DNA from: Paulownia fortunei | Taxonomy: Eukaryota > Streptophyta > Magnoliopsida > Lamiales > Paulowniaceae | Direction of reading: 5' to 3' | Length of the DNA: 64,000 nucleotides | Assembly (NCBI GenBank): GCA_019321725.1 | Contig: CM033121.1 | Span: 15,190,001 to 15,254,000, forward strand | Shown here: positions 48,413 to 61,156 of the stretch, one piece after another | Layout: every line of letters begins with the position of its first letter | Position numbering within the stretch: position 1 is the stretch's first letter | Program-made: the position numbers and the translations under genes | The notes under the pieces: generated by a model | The model's input: only the letters and a program-made list of their open reading frames with translations | What the model was told of the DNA's origin: nothing | Databases searched by the model: none

Positions 48413-49000
48413 AAGCATATGCTTGTGTTGAGTCATTCTTTTCATGAATGGTGAATTTTTATTGAGCATACATAGTAGAACATCAACTCTATAAATAGTC
48501 ATTAGTGCTTTTTTTTTTTTATAAACTCCAAATCATAAAAATATTCATCTTTTTTCTTTATGGCTTCTCATTAGAAAACCTAAATTGACCGATAAGATAA
48601 AGAGAGCAATATACGAGTATAAAAATGTGCATCCCTCTTCAAATCAAGAAAAACTCTTTAATATTTAGAATTATTTTTATTTTTATCAATTATTAATTTA
48701 TATTTTTGTTGGACCCTAAATGATTAAAAATTATTATCTTATACATTTAGCGAGATTAATAATCTAGTACATTGGTCCAAGTCGAGGACCAAATTTTTGT
48801 GTTATTTAAATAAGATTATTAATCTATTAAATATTTATTTATCAAAATTTTACTATAGCATCGTTATATAATTATTTGGGGTCCAAATACTACAGATATG
48901 ATATATAGTATGAAAGATGGATATAGTATTACTACTATCTTTTAAATTAAAATGCTTTAGTTAAGCAAAATATTTTTTTTCTTTTTATTTTTTATTTTTT
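48413..49000. other. AT-rich DNA without recognised features
   Basis: Very AT-rich with a T-run at about 48511-48520. No coding similarity, LTR end or terminal repeat was recognised. Confidence 0.4.
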
Positions 49001-50844
49001 TGCATTAGACCTTTTCGGATCAGACCCATTTTGGACCCATGTACTCATACCCATCATGGGCCTAATCCATTACGATCTTGACATGGAGCCAAAATTTTAG
49101 TTGGGGGTAAGAATCGATTGTCAAATTATTATTATTTTTATATAAAATTATTTTTTTATTAGAATTTTTTTCTTAACTAATTATTAGAAACTAAAATATA
49201 AATATAAATTTAATACGTTATACTTACACATAAATATTTTATATCTATTATATTTGCATAAATATTTAAATAAAAACTAACTTCTAAACGAAAATATTAA
49301 TCAATTCAAATTCAATCCAAAAAAAAAATTAATTTACAAGAATTCGAGCATTATTCATAACCATTAACAAATCAAATAATTTTTATATCATGAAAAACCT
49401 ACACTTATAATTTTTTGCGAAATAAAAATTAATATAATTTTAAATAATAAACAACAAAAGTGGAATCAAATAAGTTAAAAATTAAAAATTAAAAATAAAA
49501 AAATCACAATAAAGAGTATTTTTGACTAAAATATTCATATCTTTAGAAACAAAATTATAATAAAATTTAAAAGTTAGTACAAATACTTTGAAAACTTTGT
49601 ATCAATATTAAATTCCATTACCAGAATTTTTTGAAAAAATAAAGTTTAAAAATAATTTTGAAACATCTCTAAATTTATTAAATTTACATATTCAAATAGA
49701 TTATGAAAATTCGAGGGGAGCGGCTAGAATAATCTAATTATTCGAGAAGTGATAAATTTTTAAATTTATGAAAATTTACATATTAAAATTATAAATATAA
49801 AAAATTTGCCATTGTTTATATGAGTGTTTGGAAAATTTATGCAGAAGAATGAGAAAATTACAATTATTTAGAAAATTTTGCAAGCACTACGCGTTTTTGG
49901 AAAAATAATTGATATGTTCTTCCCTGGATTTACAATGTACACACTAAAGATCGGACTTCTTTCGTAACAAATAAAAAATCCGTACTAGGAAGGCTACAAT
50001 GAGCTAGAAGCCAAACGAAAATTTTAACTTTTGGAATTAGTTTAATCTTCCATGCGGAATTAGTTTAATATTTGGAATCGTTATATTTAATTTATTTTAC
50101 TCCAAAAATTTAATTTATTTAAATTAAAATCATTATTGATACAATTAATCAATTTGAAAAGTCTAAAAAGTTTTCTATTAAAAAAAATACTTTCATTAAA
50201 TTTTTTATTCTAAGAAAACAAGGTAATTTAGATAAAAATATATTAGATATTCACTGTGTTGTGTAAAAGTTAAAGTTGGGTTTTTTGGAAGATTGAAAAA
50301 TATTTTGATCAGTTTTTTGGAAAAAAAAAATTATTCCAAAGAGTTTTAGTCAATTCATATTGGTTTTTTAATAATGGGCCAATAGTGGACTACGAAAATG
50401 GGCATTGAGCCCATGGCGTGGGGATTTATCATGCCCAACTCTTTTAAAAACTGTCCAATTTTCATCATCTGAAACAGGCTGGATTAATGAATTGACTTGG
50501 TTAGAATTTACTATTGAGAATGGGGTAGATTTGTCACGTATTTAATTAAATTTAAAATTCGTTCCATCAACATTTTTATAAATTCAAAATTCATCCTACC
50601 CAAAATCAAAACTCGACGGGTATAGTTCGCAAAACCCGCTAATTATCTCAAAATTTAAGAAAGTGAAAACCAAGTATTCACATCTCATTGCTTTTCTAGA
50701 ATTTCTTTTCTTCCTTCTATTTGTCTAATCAGTGATACCAGTTGTTTTGATAGGAAACAGACCAAAGTTCAATTCCAGATCAAGGCGGATTTTGGTGTTG
50801 CGAAAATATAATATATATATATATATATAATATATATATATATT
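49001..50844. repeat. 1.84 kb tandem duplication, copy 1
   Basis: Starts TGCATTAGACCTTTT and ends in a (TA)n run. The same sequence starts again at 50845. AT-rich with no recognised protein. Around 50380-50420 it contains ATGGGCATTGAGCCCATGGC with internal symmetry. Confidence 0.88.
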
Positions 50845-52700
50845 TGCATTAGACCTTTTTGGATATGACCCATTTTGAACCCATGTACTCGTGCCTATCA
50901 TGGGCCTAATCCATTACAATCTTGACATGGAGCCAAAATTTTAATTGGGGGGCAAGAATCGATTGCTAAATTATTATTATTTTTATATAAAATTAATTTT
51001 TTATTAGAATTTTTTTCTTAACTAATTATTAGAAATTAAAATATAAATATAAATTTAATACGTTATACTTACACATAAATATTTTATATCTATTATATTT
51101 GCATAAATATTTAAACAAAAACTAACTTTTAAACGAAAATATTAATCAATTCAAATTCAATCCAAAAAAAAAAACTAATTTACAAGAATTCGAGTATTAT
51201 TCATAACCATTAACAAATTAAATAATTTTTATATCATGAAAAACCTACACTTGTGATTTTTTGCAAAATAAAAATTAATATAATCTCAAATAATAAACAA
51301 CAAAAATAGAATCAAATAAGTTAAAAATTAAAAATAAAAATAAAAAATTACAATAAAGAGTATTTTTGACTAAAATATTCATACCTTTAGATACAAAATC
51401 ATAATAAAATTTGAAAATTAGTACAAATACCTTTGAAAACTTTGTATCAATATTAAATTCCATTATCAAAATTTTTTGACAAAATAAAGTTTAAAAATAA
51501 TTTTGAAACATCTCTAAATTTATTAAATTTACATATTCAAATAGATTATGAAAATTCGAAGGGAGCGGCTAGAATAATCTAATTATTCGAGAAGTGATAA
51601 ATTTTTAAATTTACAAAAATTTACATATTAAAATTATAAATATAAAAAATTTGCCATTGTTTATATGGTTGTTTGGAAAATTTATGCAGAAGAACGAGAA
51701 AATTACAATTATTTGGAAAATTTTGCAAGCACTACGCGTTTTTGAAAAAATAATTGATATGTTCTTCCCTGGATTTACAATGTACACACTAAAGATCGTA
51801 CTTCTTTCGTAACAAATAAAAAATCCGTACTAGGAAGACTACAATGAGCTAGAAGCCAAACGAAAAATTTAACTTTTGGAATTAGTTTAATCTTCCATGC
51901 GGAATTAGTTTAATCTTTGGAATCGTTATATTTAATTTATTTTACTCCAAAAATTTAATTTATTTAAATTAAAATCATTATTGATACAATTAATCAATTT
52001 GAAAAGTCTAAAAAGGTTTCTATTAAAAAAAATACTTTCATTAAATTTTTTATTCTAAGAAAACAAGGTAATTTAGATAAAAATATATTAGATATTCACT
52101 GTGTTGTGTAAAAGTTAAAGTTGGGTTTTTTGGAAGATTGAAAAATATTTTGATCAGTTTTTTGGAAAAAAACAATTATTCCAAAGAGTTTTAGTAATTT
52201 TTTCGGTTTCCTAACTACTCTACATTTTGGTTTTTTAATAATGGGCCAATAGTGGACTAAGAAAATGGGCATTGAGCCCATGGCGTGGGGATTTATCATG
52301 CCCAACTCTTTTAAAAACTGTCCAAATTTCATCATCTGAAATAGGCTGGATTAATGAATTGACTTGGTTAGAATTTACTATTGAGAATGGGGTAGATTTG
52401 TCACCGATTTAATTAAATCTAAAATTCATTCCATCAATATTTTTATAAATTCAAAACTCATCCTATACAAAACCAAAACTCGACGAGTATAGTTCGCAAA
52501 ACCCACTAATTATCTCAAAATTTAAGAAAGTGATAACCAAATATTCACATCTCATTGCTTTTCTAGAATATCTTTTCTTCCTTCTATTTTTCTAATCAGT
52601 GATACCAGTTGTTTTGATAGGAAACAGACCAAAGTTCAATTCCAGATCAAGGCGGATTTTGGTGATGCGAAAATATAATATATATATATATATATATATA
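50845..52700. repeat. 1.84 kb tandem duplication, copy 2
   Basis: Matches 49001-50844 along its length with few substitutions and one clear insertion of about 35 bp (near 52195-52225, TTTTTTCGGTTTCC...). It also ends in (TA)n. The short minus-strand ORFs here are chance. Confidence 0.88.
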
Positions 52701-52706
52701 TTAATT

Positions 52707-52741
52707 AGAGAGAGAGAGACACCAGAGAGAGAGAGAGAGAA
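52707..52741. repeat. (GA)n microsatellite
   Basis: AGAGAGAGAGAGAC, then a second GA run, following directly on the (TA)n that ends the tandem duplication. Confidence 0.85.
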
Positions 52742-52936
52742 ATAGTACTAAAATGGAGATTTAGTGTCCCAGGCAGGTGAATTGAGAATAACAGATAGGA
52801 GGTAAACAACCGTTCTTCATCCTCTGCCATTGATAGAAGAGTGAAGTCAGACAAAAGGCGATTAAATCGATTGATTAAAATAAAATAAAGTGGAATAGAG
52901 AGGGACCGAGGGTGGCAAAGGCTTACTAGAGGCAGC

Positions 52937-54074
52937 TGTTAAGTCCATGATTTAATTATTATTTGTTGGTATTATTTGTATAAAATATTAATTAATTTTA
53001 ATTGATTTATTTAATTATGATAAGTTGAATTTTCATAATTTTAATGAAAATTTTAATTCAAGACTAACTCTTGTAATTTGTTTCCTTGTAGGATTAACAT
53101 TCTACATACTTACCATATTGCATTTAATAAAAAGATGATCTTGTAGGATTTATGGAAATAAATTCTCAAGACATATCAAATAAATTTATACCAATTGGAG
53201 GAAAGATTGATCTTGCATTTGCCCAGGATGAATCAAGATTCAAGAAAGTTTCCATATCCAAACCACCGGATTTTCTACCAAGTTTGAAGAATCTGGTTCT
53301 TATGATTTAGAGTAGGAATATGAGTTGTAATTGGATTCTATATTTTGTTAAACATAGAAAGATTATGTTAAGGAAAATCTTTGTGTTAGACTAGGTAATT
53401 TTCTATGTATTAGATAAGGGATCAACATATTGAAAGATGTGTATTTAAACACAATCTTTCATTAGTTTAGGCTGTGGATTTCATAAAGAATTATTAGAAA
53501 AGTGCAGCAGATCCCAAGCTTCGGAAATCAGAGATCGATGATCAAGAATTGAGCTTCAAAGTATTCTGGAGTTGTTCGTCCGTATTCCAAAATGTATTGG
53601 AATATCGCCATTGAACATCCTTTGGGAGGAGGAGATGAGTATTCGGGAGAAGGCGCCAATACCCATTATACATCCTTCGGGAGAAGGAGGTGAGTTTTCG
53701 AGAGAAGGCGCTCTGCTGTTTGAAGGGAGTTCAACGAAGTAGATTCAAGTGGAGAGGATCTCGCAAATAAGTCCACCAGTTGAACAATACAAGAACAACA
53801 TCAAAACAAAAGGAGAGACTTTTGTTTTATTTTATAAGTCCTTTTATTGTATTGTGTAATTTCTTTACTGACAGTGGATTGTTTTCTCTCTGAGTGTGGC
53901 CTCGAGGAATAGGATATTTGATATTCGATCCTCGTTAACATTTCTAGTGTCATTTTTATTTTCTGCTGTGCATTTGTGTTCATGTTCTAAATGATGTTAT
54001 AACATTAATTGGAACATTCACGAATCTAATAAACTGATTAACTTGGTTAATTAAAACTACAACAGATTCTAACA
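52937..54074 (+). repeat. SIRE-like copia 5' LTR
   Basis: Begins TGTTAAGTCC and ends GATTCTAACA, keeping the inverted TGTTA...TAACA termini of SIRE-type LTRs. It is followed at once by a primer-site remnant and gag codons. About 1.14 kb. No 3' partner was found downstream before the host gene, but a related LTR in the opposite orientation lies at 61407-62131. Confidence 0.65.
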
Positions 54075-54076
54075 AG

Positions 54077-54084
54077 TGGTATCA
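54077..54084 (+). other. Degenerate primer binding site (tRNA-iMet type)
   Basis: AGTGGTATCAAAAGAAGG keeps TGGTATCA of the consensus TGGTATCAGAGC, two bases after the LTR end. Confidence 0.6.
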
Positions 54085-54149
54085 AAAGAAGGTAACTAGA
54101 CATACTTAGTAAGATTTTGGTCTAATATGTTGTTGTTTCGAATGTAGGT

Positions 54150-54415
54150 ATGAATTTCTTATGTGAAAGAGGCCCGATTTTATGTTCGCCACGACTTGAT
54201 AGAATTAATTACTCGTATTGGAAAGATAAAGAGGAGGATATGGCCTTCCAGGCTGAAGTTTGAAAAACCACTACTGATGTTCAAACTGATATGAGGGACA
54301 TGACTGATCCACTTGTTTTGTTGACAAAGAAGTTTGGAAAATTTTGAGAAAAAATGAATAAACAGAGTCAAAAACTCAAAGCAGGTAAAAGTTTCAATCT
54401 TCCTCTAATATAAAA
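54150..54415 (+). pseudogene. SIRE-like gag remnant
   Basis: From the ATG at 54150 the frame reads LCERGPILCSPRLDRINYSY then WKDK, the copia gag start (LDG-x-NY-x-YWK). A TGA follows near 54260. After a gap in similarity, LVLLTKKFGKF resembles the later gag segment of SIRE-type elements. Most of gag is deleted. Confidence 0.6.
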
Positions 54416-55231
54416 GTGTTGCTAATCTTTTTTTTTTCTTGTGATGATAGAAAAACTCAAGAGGACCCAACTGTCATCCACCCTCTTGTTGTAATGCATG
54501 TTGGAACACAGAAAGGAACATCCCCTGATCTTGATGCTAATATTGCTGATGTGCTTGAACAAGCCTCTACATATGCAGACTATTTAGAGATTGAAGATCA
54601 TCATAATAGTACATTTTAAGGCCATGTTGTTACTCATGTTCCAACTTCTCTTAGAGTACTAGCTTATCATGTTGAAGCTTATTAGGATCCAGACTATAAA
54701 CCAGAACAATCTGCCAGCAGTGCTGATCACTTATCTGTTATTGATATCTCTGATTATGCATTCGGAATAGCCTTGGGTGATGAATCCCTTGAGATAGGTT
54801 ATGCATACCCTTTTGTTCTCATTATTAAGTATGAATTTTATGTAAATCCTGAGTCTGCCCAATTTGATCATGTCTATATATGCAATAGGATTTACTTATT
54901 TTCATCGAAATTGATCAATGACTACTTGAGTATAACTAAAGTTGATGATGTTGAATTGCCTACTGATTTTGATGGGATCATTAGGACAATAACTGGGGGT
55001 AGGATTAGAGTTTGTTCTAGTAAGAAAACCAATTTCCCTGTTGCTTCCTTAACACTTAAGTATGCGATTTTGCCTAAAGTAGCTATGCACAATTGGACTA
55101 TAACAACCAACTGCACTATGGTAGTTAAGTATCAAAAAATCTTCTTGTATTGTATAAGCACATATTATCCGTTTGATCGTGGGAAGTATATTGAGAACCA
55201 AACACATTTACATGCGTTATCATTTTATTAG
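54416..55231 (+). pseudogene. Plant transposon-type protein domain, degenerate
   Basis: One frame with stops at 54617-54619 and about 54683, then open from 54773. It contains VYICNRIYLFSSKLINDYL, PVASLTLKYAILPKVAMHNW and KYQKIFLYCISTYYPFD. These resemble the domain often called putative plant transposon protein (pattern: LTVKYAILHKIA, NW, then YKI). That domain accompanies some plant retroelements and its function is unknown. Assignment is by memory of the pattern only. Confidence 0.5.
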
Positions 55232-55370
55232 GGAGTTGGTTGAAAATATAACTGTGATAATTTATCATGTTACGATTGAGAACCAACTAGCTGAAATATT
55301 TACCAATGCTATTGATGCACAAAAGTTCATTACATTAAGAAAGTCCTTGTGTATTTGCATTATGTGATGT
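55173..55370 (+). pseudogene. SIRE-like RNase H C-terminus
   Basis: Open frame with RTKHIYMRYHFIRELVENI, ENQLAEIFTNAIDAQKF and LRKSLCIC. This matches the end of SIRE/Maximus pol (RxKHIDIRYHFIR, QLADIFTKAL). It overlaps the end of the previous domain in another frame, so integrase, RT and most of RNase H are deleted and replaced by the preceding domain. Confidence 0.7.
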
Positions 55371-57200
55371 CATGTTCAGTTTGTTGTTGGAATACCATAA
55401 AGCACATTGTCACATGTAGATTGTGTTCCAGCACTGTGTTAGGATATATCTGATATACATGGTTTTTATTTTCTGATTTATTCATGCTATGCTAGGACTT
55501 ACATTAGACATATTGCATTGAAAGTCTAGTGTGATCAGATTTTGAAATTTTTGATTCTGAGATATCAATTTTGAATGAAAACCTTAACTATTTTATCCTT
55601 GAACTTGAATAGACTTCAGAAAAATTCCACATATAATTGTGCTAGAATTTTCTAAAATTGAGAACTTGGAGGCTTTTGACAGAAAAAACTACCTATACTT
55701 AGGAGTGAAACCACTTGTAAGTAATTCAGGATTAGGTATTACCAATATCTAGAGGACGATCTACCATAAGAAAAGGCTACCTTATCTCTTAGAGTGAAAG
55801 CTGCTGACTGACTAAATTCTTATTCTCAGTACATGTTAAAACAATGTGTTGAATATCATATAAAAAAAATATGGTTCATAATTTCAATTCTTGATTGAAC
55901 AAATTTTAAAAAAAAAAAAGAATAATGTGTAAAATGAAAATTTGAAGGAATTTTAAACTTATTGTCAAAACAAATCAAATGTTGAATTTCTCAATTGATG
56001 TTTTGGAATTATGAGATTTGAAATCTAAATAGTGCCATATTTATTTAACACGTTTCAATTTGTGTGTTCATTATCAATTTTATTTTCATTTTAGGCATGA
56101 TCTAAGGCATACCATGAGTTGTGTGCATCAATTAACTTGGATAAATATGAAAACCTTGTTGTGTAATTGTGTTGGACCACGATTTCTTATCCAAATCTTA
56201 TTTTCAAAGAATTCCTTAATAAATGAGACAACATGTGAAAATGTGAGTGGTGGAGTCCTATAGGTAACATTGCTTTTGGGAGAATTTTTTTATTGCCTGA
56301 ATTACCTTGGTTGAAGGGTATTTGTTGGGATATGTCTGAATATTCTTCACCTCATTTCCCATCTAATGTCTGAACACTCAAGATGGAACATCATCTGAAG
56401 TTATTCTCTGCAACTATATGGAATGCGATCCCCTTTATGTTAGACAGAGATAACAATTCTTTTTCTTGACAACTTGACACCTTATGGTCTTAAAGGGAAC
56501 TGGTTCTAATGGTCTGTGCTGATTTGCTTGATTTGCATGATTGTTTTGCATTTTTTACTAGAGACCACAAACTAAGGGGAGTTTATGCTTTTTATGATGA
56601 TTGATTGACTACGATTGATGCTTGAGCTTAGTTGTATTTACTTCCTTCTATTTTGCTTGCTCTATACTTATTTTTGATTGATCATAATAAGCTGACAATA
56701 TGTTTTACTTGTGTTTGGAATATCAATTCTAATACTAATTGTAGGAAATTGATCTATCTGGACCCTCTCATGTTCCATCTGATGTTGGAACATCATATTT
56801 GTTCTCATTTGAACATCTTCTGATGTAGGCCCATACAACTACTTGGAACATAAGACAGCTAGGGGAAGCTTCTACTCTCAAAATTGTAGTCCATTCTGAG
56901 GACCGTTAGAGGTGATCGTTTGGCCTTGAAACTCGTTTAAAATAATTCATAAATTCCAAAAGCATATCCCCTATATAAAAAATCCAATTATCATTAGAAT
57001 TTTTAACTCTTTGTATATAATTATGCCTACCTCTGCTACTAGCATATGCGTGAAAGAAAGAAACATGCATTGTCACAAATTCCATTTCCTTTTATTGATT
57101 ATTGCAAAGGTAGAGAGATACAAAGGGTAAAACAGACCAAATAAGAAGAGATAGGAAATGATTTTCTCTTTAATTATTCATGTAAAATGTTCCCTTTTTT
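55371..57200 (+). other. Decayed retroelement 3' region and gene spacer
   Basis: No open coding region was recognised. Words such as AACTAAGGGGAG near 56570-56582 resemble the spacer and polypurine tract downstream of SIRE pol, but no 3' LTR could be identified. The last 300 bases are the 3' flank of the aldo-keto reductase gene. Confidence 0.35.
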
Positions 57201-57201
57201 C

Positions 57202-57207
57202 TTTATT
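57202..57207 (-). terminator. AATAAA poly(A) signal of the aldo-keto reductase gene
   Basis: The minus strand reads CTCAAATAAAG about 37 bases after the stop codon, a good position for a plant near-upstream element. Confidence 0.55.
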
Positions 57208-57243
57208 TGAGGAGCTACCAAATTAAGTAGGGAACTTCAGTAT

Positions 57244-59812
57244 TTAAACCTCTGCATCCAGTTCCAAAATAAGATCATGGGCTCCCATAATAGATGCCAA
57301 AGTTACCCCTTTTCGCTGTGGAAGTTGGCTGATCTTTTCCAAATCATCCGCACTTAGAGCCCAATCGAATATTTGGAGATTTTCTTTCATCCTCTCCTTG
57401 TTGAAGCTCTTTGTTACTATGCTCACTCCTTGCTCGTATGCCCATCGCAGTGCCACCTGCGTGCAATCAAAAGCATCATGGTTATCGTTTGAGTAGTCTC
57501 ACAATTTCGTCCTAAGTCAAACTATTCTTTTTTTTTTTTTTTAAACTAATTAAATCGAATTGTAACCAAATATATTTTTTTTCATCTTAAAAGTAATATT
57601 AAACCTGAGCAGTCGTCTTTCCCTTAGCCTTGGCAATATTTGCTAGCACATCACTTTCCACAATTCTGTTGTCCCCCCATTTGGTGTTGTTAGCACCCAA
57701 GGGAGAGTAAGCAGTAATATGAACACCTTTTGCCGTGCAGAACTCCCTCAATTGCTTTTGCTGCCAAAGTGGGTTCATCTCCACCTAAGGAAAAAGTTTA
57801 AAGCATCAAGAGAACGACTACATACAAAAAAATTAGCTTTTGTACAGAATTTGCATATGGTACTCACTTGATTGAGTGCTGGTGGAATTTTGGCAATTGA
57901 GAGGAGTTGCTCAATCTTTTTGCAAGAGAAATTACTAACACCTATGCCCTTTGTGAGCCCCAAATTCTTGCACTCTTCCATGCCTTCCCAAACACCCTTC
58001 ACATCTAAAGGCCTTATAATTTCTGGTGCAACTGGAGTTTTCCTGATCATTTCTGTCAACCTCACTGGCCAATGTATCAGGTACATATCAACATAATCCA
58101 ATTGAAGATTTCTGCATTGCAAAAAGTTCCATTCAATGCATGTCAAGAAGTCCAACAGAATGTCTAGTTTAGGAACATTTAGATTGGATTGGATTGGATT
58201 GCTAAACAATATGAATAGTATTGTTGAAAAATCATTTAGAAGTCTTTCCCCACAACATCTCTATTAATCAATCGTATATCTCGCACACATGTCATGTCTT
58301 CTCTCTACGAGCATTCACGTGGATACATTATTCCACAAATTTTTTCCATTTCTACAACGCATTTCCTTAATTTTCCCCGATTTTTCGAATATTAAATCAA
58401 TTAAATAATATTTCCATCATGGAATTATAATCCATTAATGACAAAAATATCATTCCCTAATTCCCCCACTTTTTTAATGCATTCTCTTATTTTTTCCTAT
58501 TGTTTCGCTATTTTTAAGCATTAAAAATAATTAAATAAATATTTTCGAAACTCAAAAAAATATTTCTGACAGCATAAATGAAATATTCATGTAATTTTGA
58601 GGTCCCGTGCAAATTTTCATGCAAAACGAATATCACCAAAACGGGCACGACCGTCGTTCGCACGAAGCGTAGAACGCTTGTTTCGGGGCAAATAGAGGCC
58701 GAGGCCTCGTACCCTCCGAGTGTTCCGCATCCGAGAGATCGAGCATGACGCCATGGGCCAACAACCCGAGCACGTGTGTGCGTGCACGGGACGTGGAACA
58801 CGGCGGACGCTTTGAGGTCCACCCCGCGCCGCGGCCCCGAGAGGCGCAGTACAAGGCGAAAACGGGACGTTTGGGCCGATCGAATGCCTTCGCGGAAGGT
58901 ATACAGCATACTCTTTTGAAATTTATCTTTATTTTACAAATATCTCCTCTATAGTGCAATTTATAAAATAAAAATAATTATCATTTAGAGAGTATTTATA
59001 ACTTATAAATTTAATTTTTATTTTTTTTAATAAATAACTCAAACCTCAAGGGCCCTAAAATTTAATTATGCGCTTGAATTCGATTTTCAATAATTGAGTT
59101 TTTTAGTAATTAAGTTAAATATTCGAGATAATTTTTGTAATTTGGTGAAGATATTCACCCTTGTTATAAATTACATAAGCATGGTACCAACAAAATACAC
59201 ATAAATGCAATTGCTGCACGTATGTATTTTGAAACAATTCATTTCTGCATAATCAATTAATTTGAAAACTCGATTAAACTCATCCTAGAAATCCTTGAAC
59301 CACTAAATCATAAAAACCCTTGGGGTCGGTTTATCTCCTGTGTAATTCTAAGCACAAACGACTGAAGCATAAACAATCAATACCACACAACTCAAATCAT
59401 TGACAAAAAAATTCCATGTAACCAAGACCACCAAATCATGACTTTCCTTTATCTAAGCACAAAAACCAAACAAACAAATTTAGCAGGCTTACTGGAGGCT
59501 CATTTTACAAGCAGGGACAATCTGGGTTGGTTCAGCAAAACTAGCCCATAATTTGGTAGTGATGAAGAGTTCCTCCCGGGATTCAATGAGGCCGAGGCGC
59601 AAGGCTTCTGCAATGGCTTCCCCGAGTGGCTTTTCCGATCCGTAAGCAAACGCGGTGTCGAAGTGGCGGTACCCGGCCTTGATGGCTTCCAATATGGCTG
59701 TCTTTGTCGTGTCGATATCGGCCGGTGGGTATGAAGAAGTGCCCATGCCGATCACCGGCATCGCCTTTTCGCACACTTTCAAACTAACTGATGGTATTGA
59801 TGCAGCAGCCAT
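57244..59812 (-). CDS. NADPH-dependent aldo-keto reductase (AKR4 type)
   Basis: Four exons: 59493-59812, 57868-58111, 57605-57784 and 57244-57456 (minus strand), all with GT...AG introns. The joined length is 957 bases, 318 residues plus TAA, normal for the family. The start is the ATG at 59810-59812 (MAAASIPSV); the open frame runs one TTG further but that is not a start. The AKR tetrad is complete: Asp52 and Tyr57 in [10 protein letters not shown], Lys87 in ITTKLW, His120 in [27 protein letters not shown] and AYSPLG follow. The NADPH phosphate-binding set Lys264, Arg270, Asn274 lies in [12 protein letters not shown]. It would reduce an aldehyde or ketone in the cytosol. The closest remembered relatives are plant polyketide, codeinone and methylecgonone reductase-like AKR4 proteins; the substrate cannot be told. 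Intron 1 is long (1381 bp) and holds a foreign-looking insert. Confidence 0.93.
58240..58960. other. Intron insert with GC-rich island
   Basis: Inside intron 1 of the aldo-keto reductase gene. 58625-58905 is markedly GC-rich and CpG-rich (for example CACCCCGCGCCGCGGCCCCG), between AT-rich flanks with repeated AATTAAATAA and TTTTTCCTATT words. The frames open across it on both strands (58514-58909, 58633-58959, 58745-58954) reflect GC content and show no known motif. It may be part of an untranslated retroelement leader, as in C1 at 6755-6915. No target duplication was found. Confidence 0.45.
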
Positions 59813-59874
59813 GTTCAACTCTACCGAATTGACTGTTTCAAATAAATGGCAACACCTACTCTAAATGCATCTGT

Positions 59875-59875
59875 C

Positions 59876-59883
<8 letters not shown>
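59875..59883 (-). promoter_or_regulatory. TATA box of the aldo-keto reductase gene
   Basis: The minus strand reads TATATATAG 63 bases before the ATG, which allows a short 5' leader of about 30 bases. It merges with a (TA)n run to its right (to about 59908), so the exact box is uncertain. Confidence 0.5.
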
Positions 59884-59908
<25 letters not shown>

Positions 59909-59909
59909 G

Positions 59910-61124
59910 AATTTTGTTCATGTGTTTGTATGGAGTCCGAGGACTAGGAAACAACCACCATACAAAATTCATGACTGCTGACCGATTTTGACTAACACAA
60001 TACTTGTGCAAAGTTCATAAATTTTTTTAAAATCAGAAATATATATATATATATATATTTTTTTTTTATTTCCTATTTTACAATTAGATCTTCATAGTGG
60101 AGTTTTAATTGACAGTTCATAAAGTATGAACTTTATGTATCTTACAGCAGTGACGTGAAATACAAGTGCTAAATCATTACTTTATATTTTTCAAAAAAAT
60201 ATTTTAAAAATTATACTTTATTTTAGACCGTACCACAAAAACAAAAACAAAAAAAAAACAATAGACTTAAAATATAAGAAATATTTAACAGTATAGTTGC
60301 TTTATTGTTTTATGTAGTTATGTAAACTTTTGATATGTTAAAAGTAAACTATTTTGAGTAGTTAAAATAGATAATCTAATTGAAGAAAGGAAAAGAAAAA
60401 AAAAAAGACAGACAGTAAAAATAAAGAGATTTGAGACGTGTTAATTTGTAAAAAGTACCAAAAACGTGACCAACCAAGAAAATTACTCTATTTTTAGTTA
60501 ATTATAATAGTGTAGAACATATTGGCCATGATGGTGCAACAACAAATATACTGATGCTGTTAGGGTAGGAAATATCATCTTCCAATTAGCGTGTTATGGA
60601 AAAGTATAACAATAGTCGCTGAAATTCGTTGAATAAGGTTGAAAAGACAATCCGCCATTTCTGACTTTTGGACTTGAAATTGGATTTGTTCTTTTCAACA
60701 TAATCAGAGATAGAATTGAATATTTCTTATGTCCAATCAATATTTAGTTTTTAAATCTAATTATGATCTTTAATGATCATACATTTCCTATGGAGCATGT
60801 TTTCTAAATCCCTTCAATTTCCATTCCTATGTCTTTTCTTCAGGCTAATTAATAATTGTATCTCATCTGCTTTTTCATATATAGTTTCTCAATTTATTTT
60901 TCTAAATTTAGTGTTGACCTCTAGAAATTATAATTTTGCCCTTAAAGGTAATAACGAAGAATTACTTTTTGAAATCATTAATTTTGGATGAGATAATACT
61001 TTTTTTTTTTTTAAATCTCAATCTTAGAGAAAGATACATCTATTAATTATTTACATTCTAAATAAAAAACATTCAATTTGAGATAGAAAGAATAACATAC
61101 ATATGTTTATTGTATGTATAAATA

Positions 61125-61156
<32 letters not shown>

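Noticed and set aside
58514..58959. Open frames on both strands across the GC-rich intron island, which look like a small gene.
   Set aside because: Three overlapping frames on both strands are open because of high GC content. None shows a known motif, and the block lies inside an intron with sound splice sites.
57244..59812. Aldo-keto reductase considered as a pseudogene because of its long first intron with an insert.
   Set aside because: Splice sites, phase and total length (318 residues) all agree, the catalytic tetrad and NADPH-binding residues are present, and no stop interrupts the exons.
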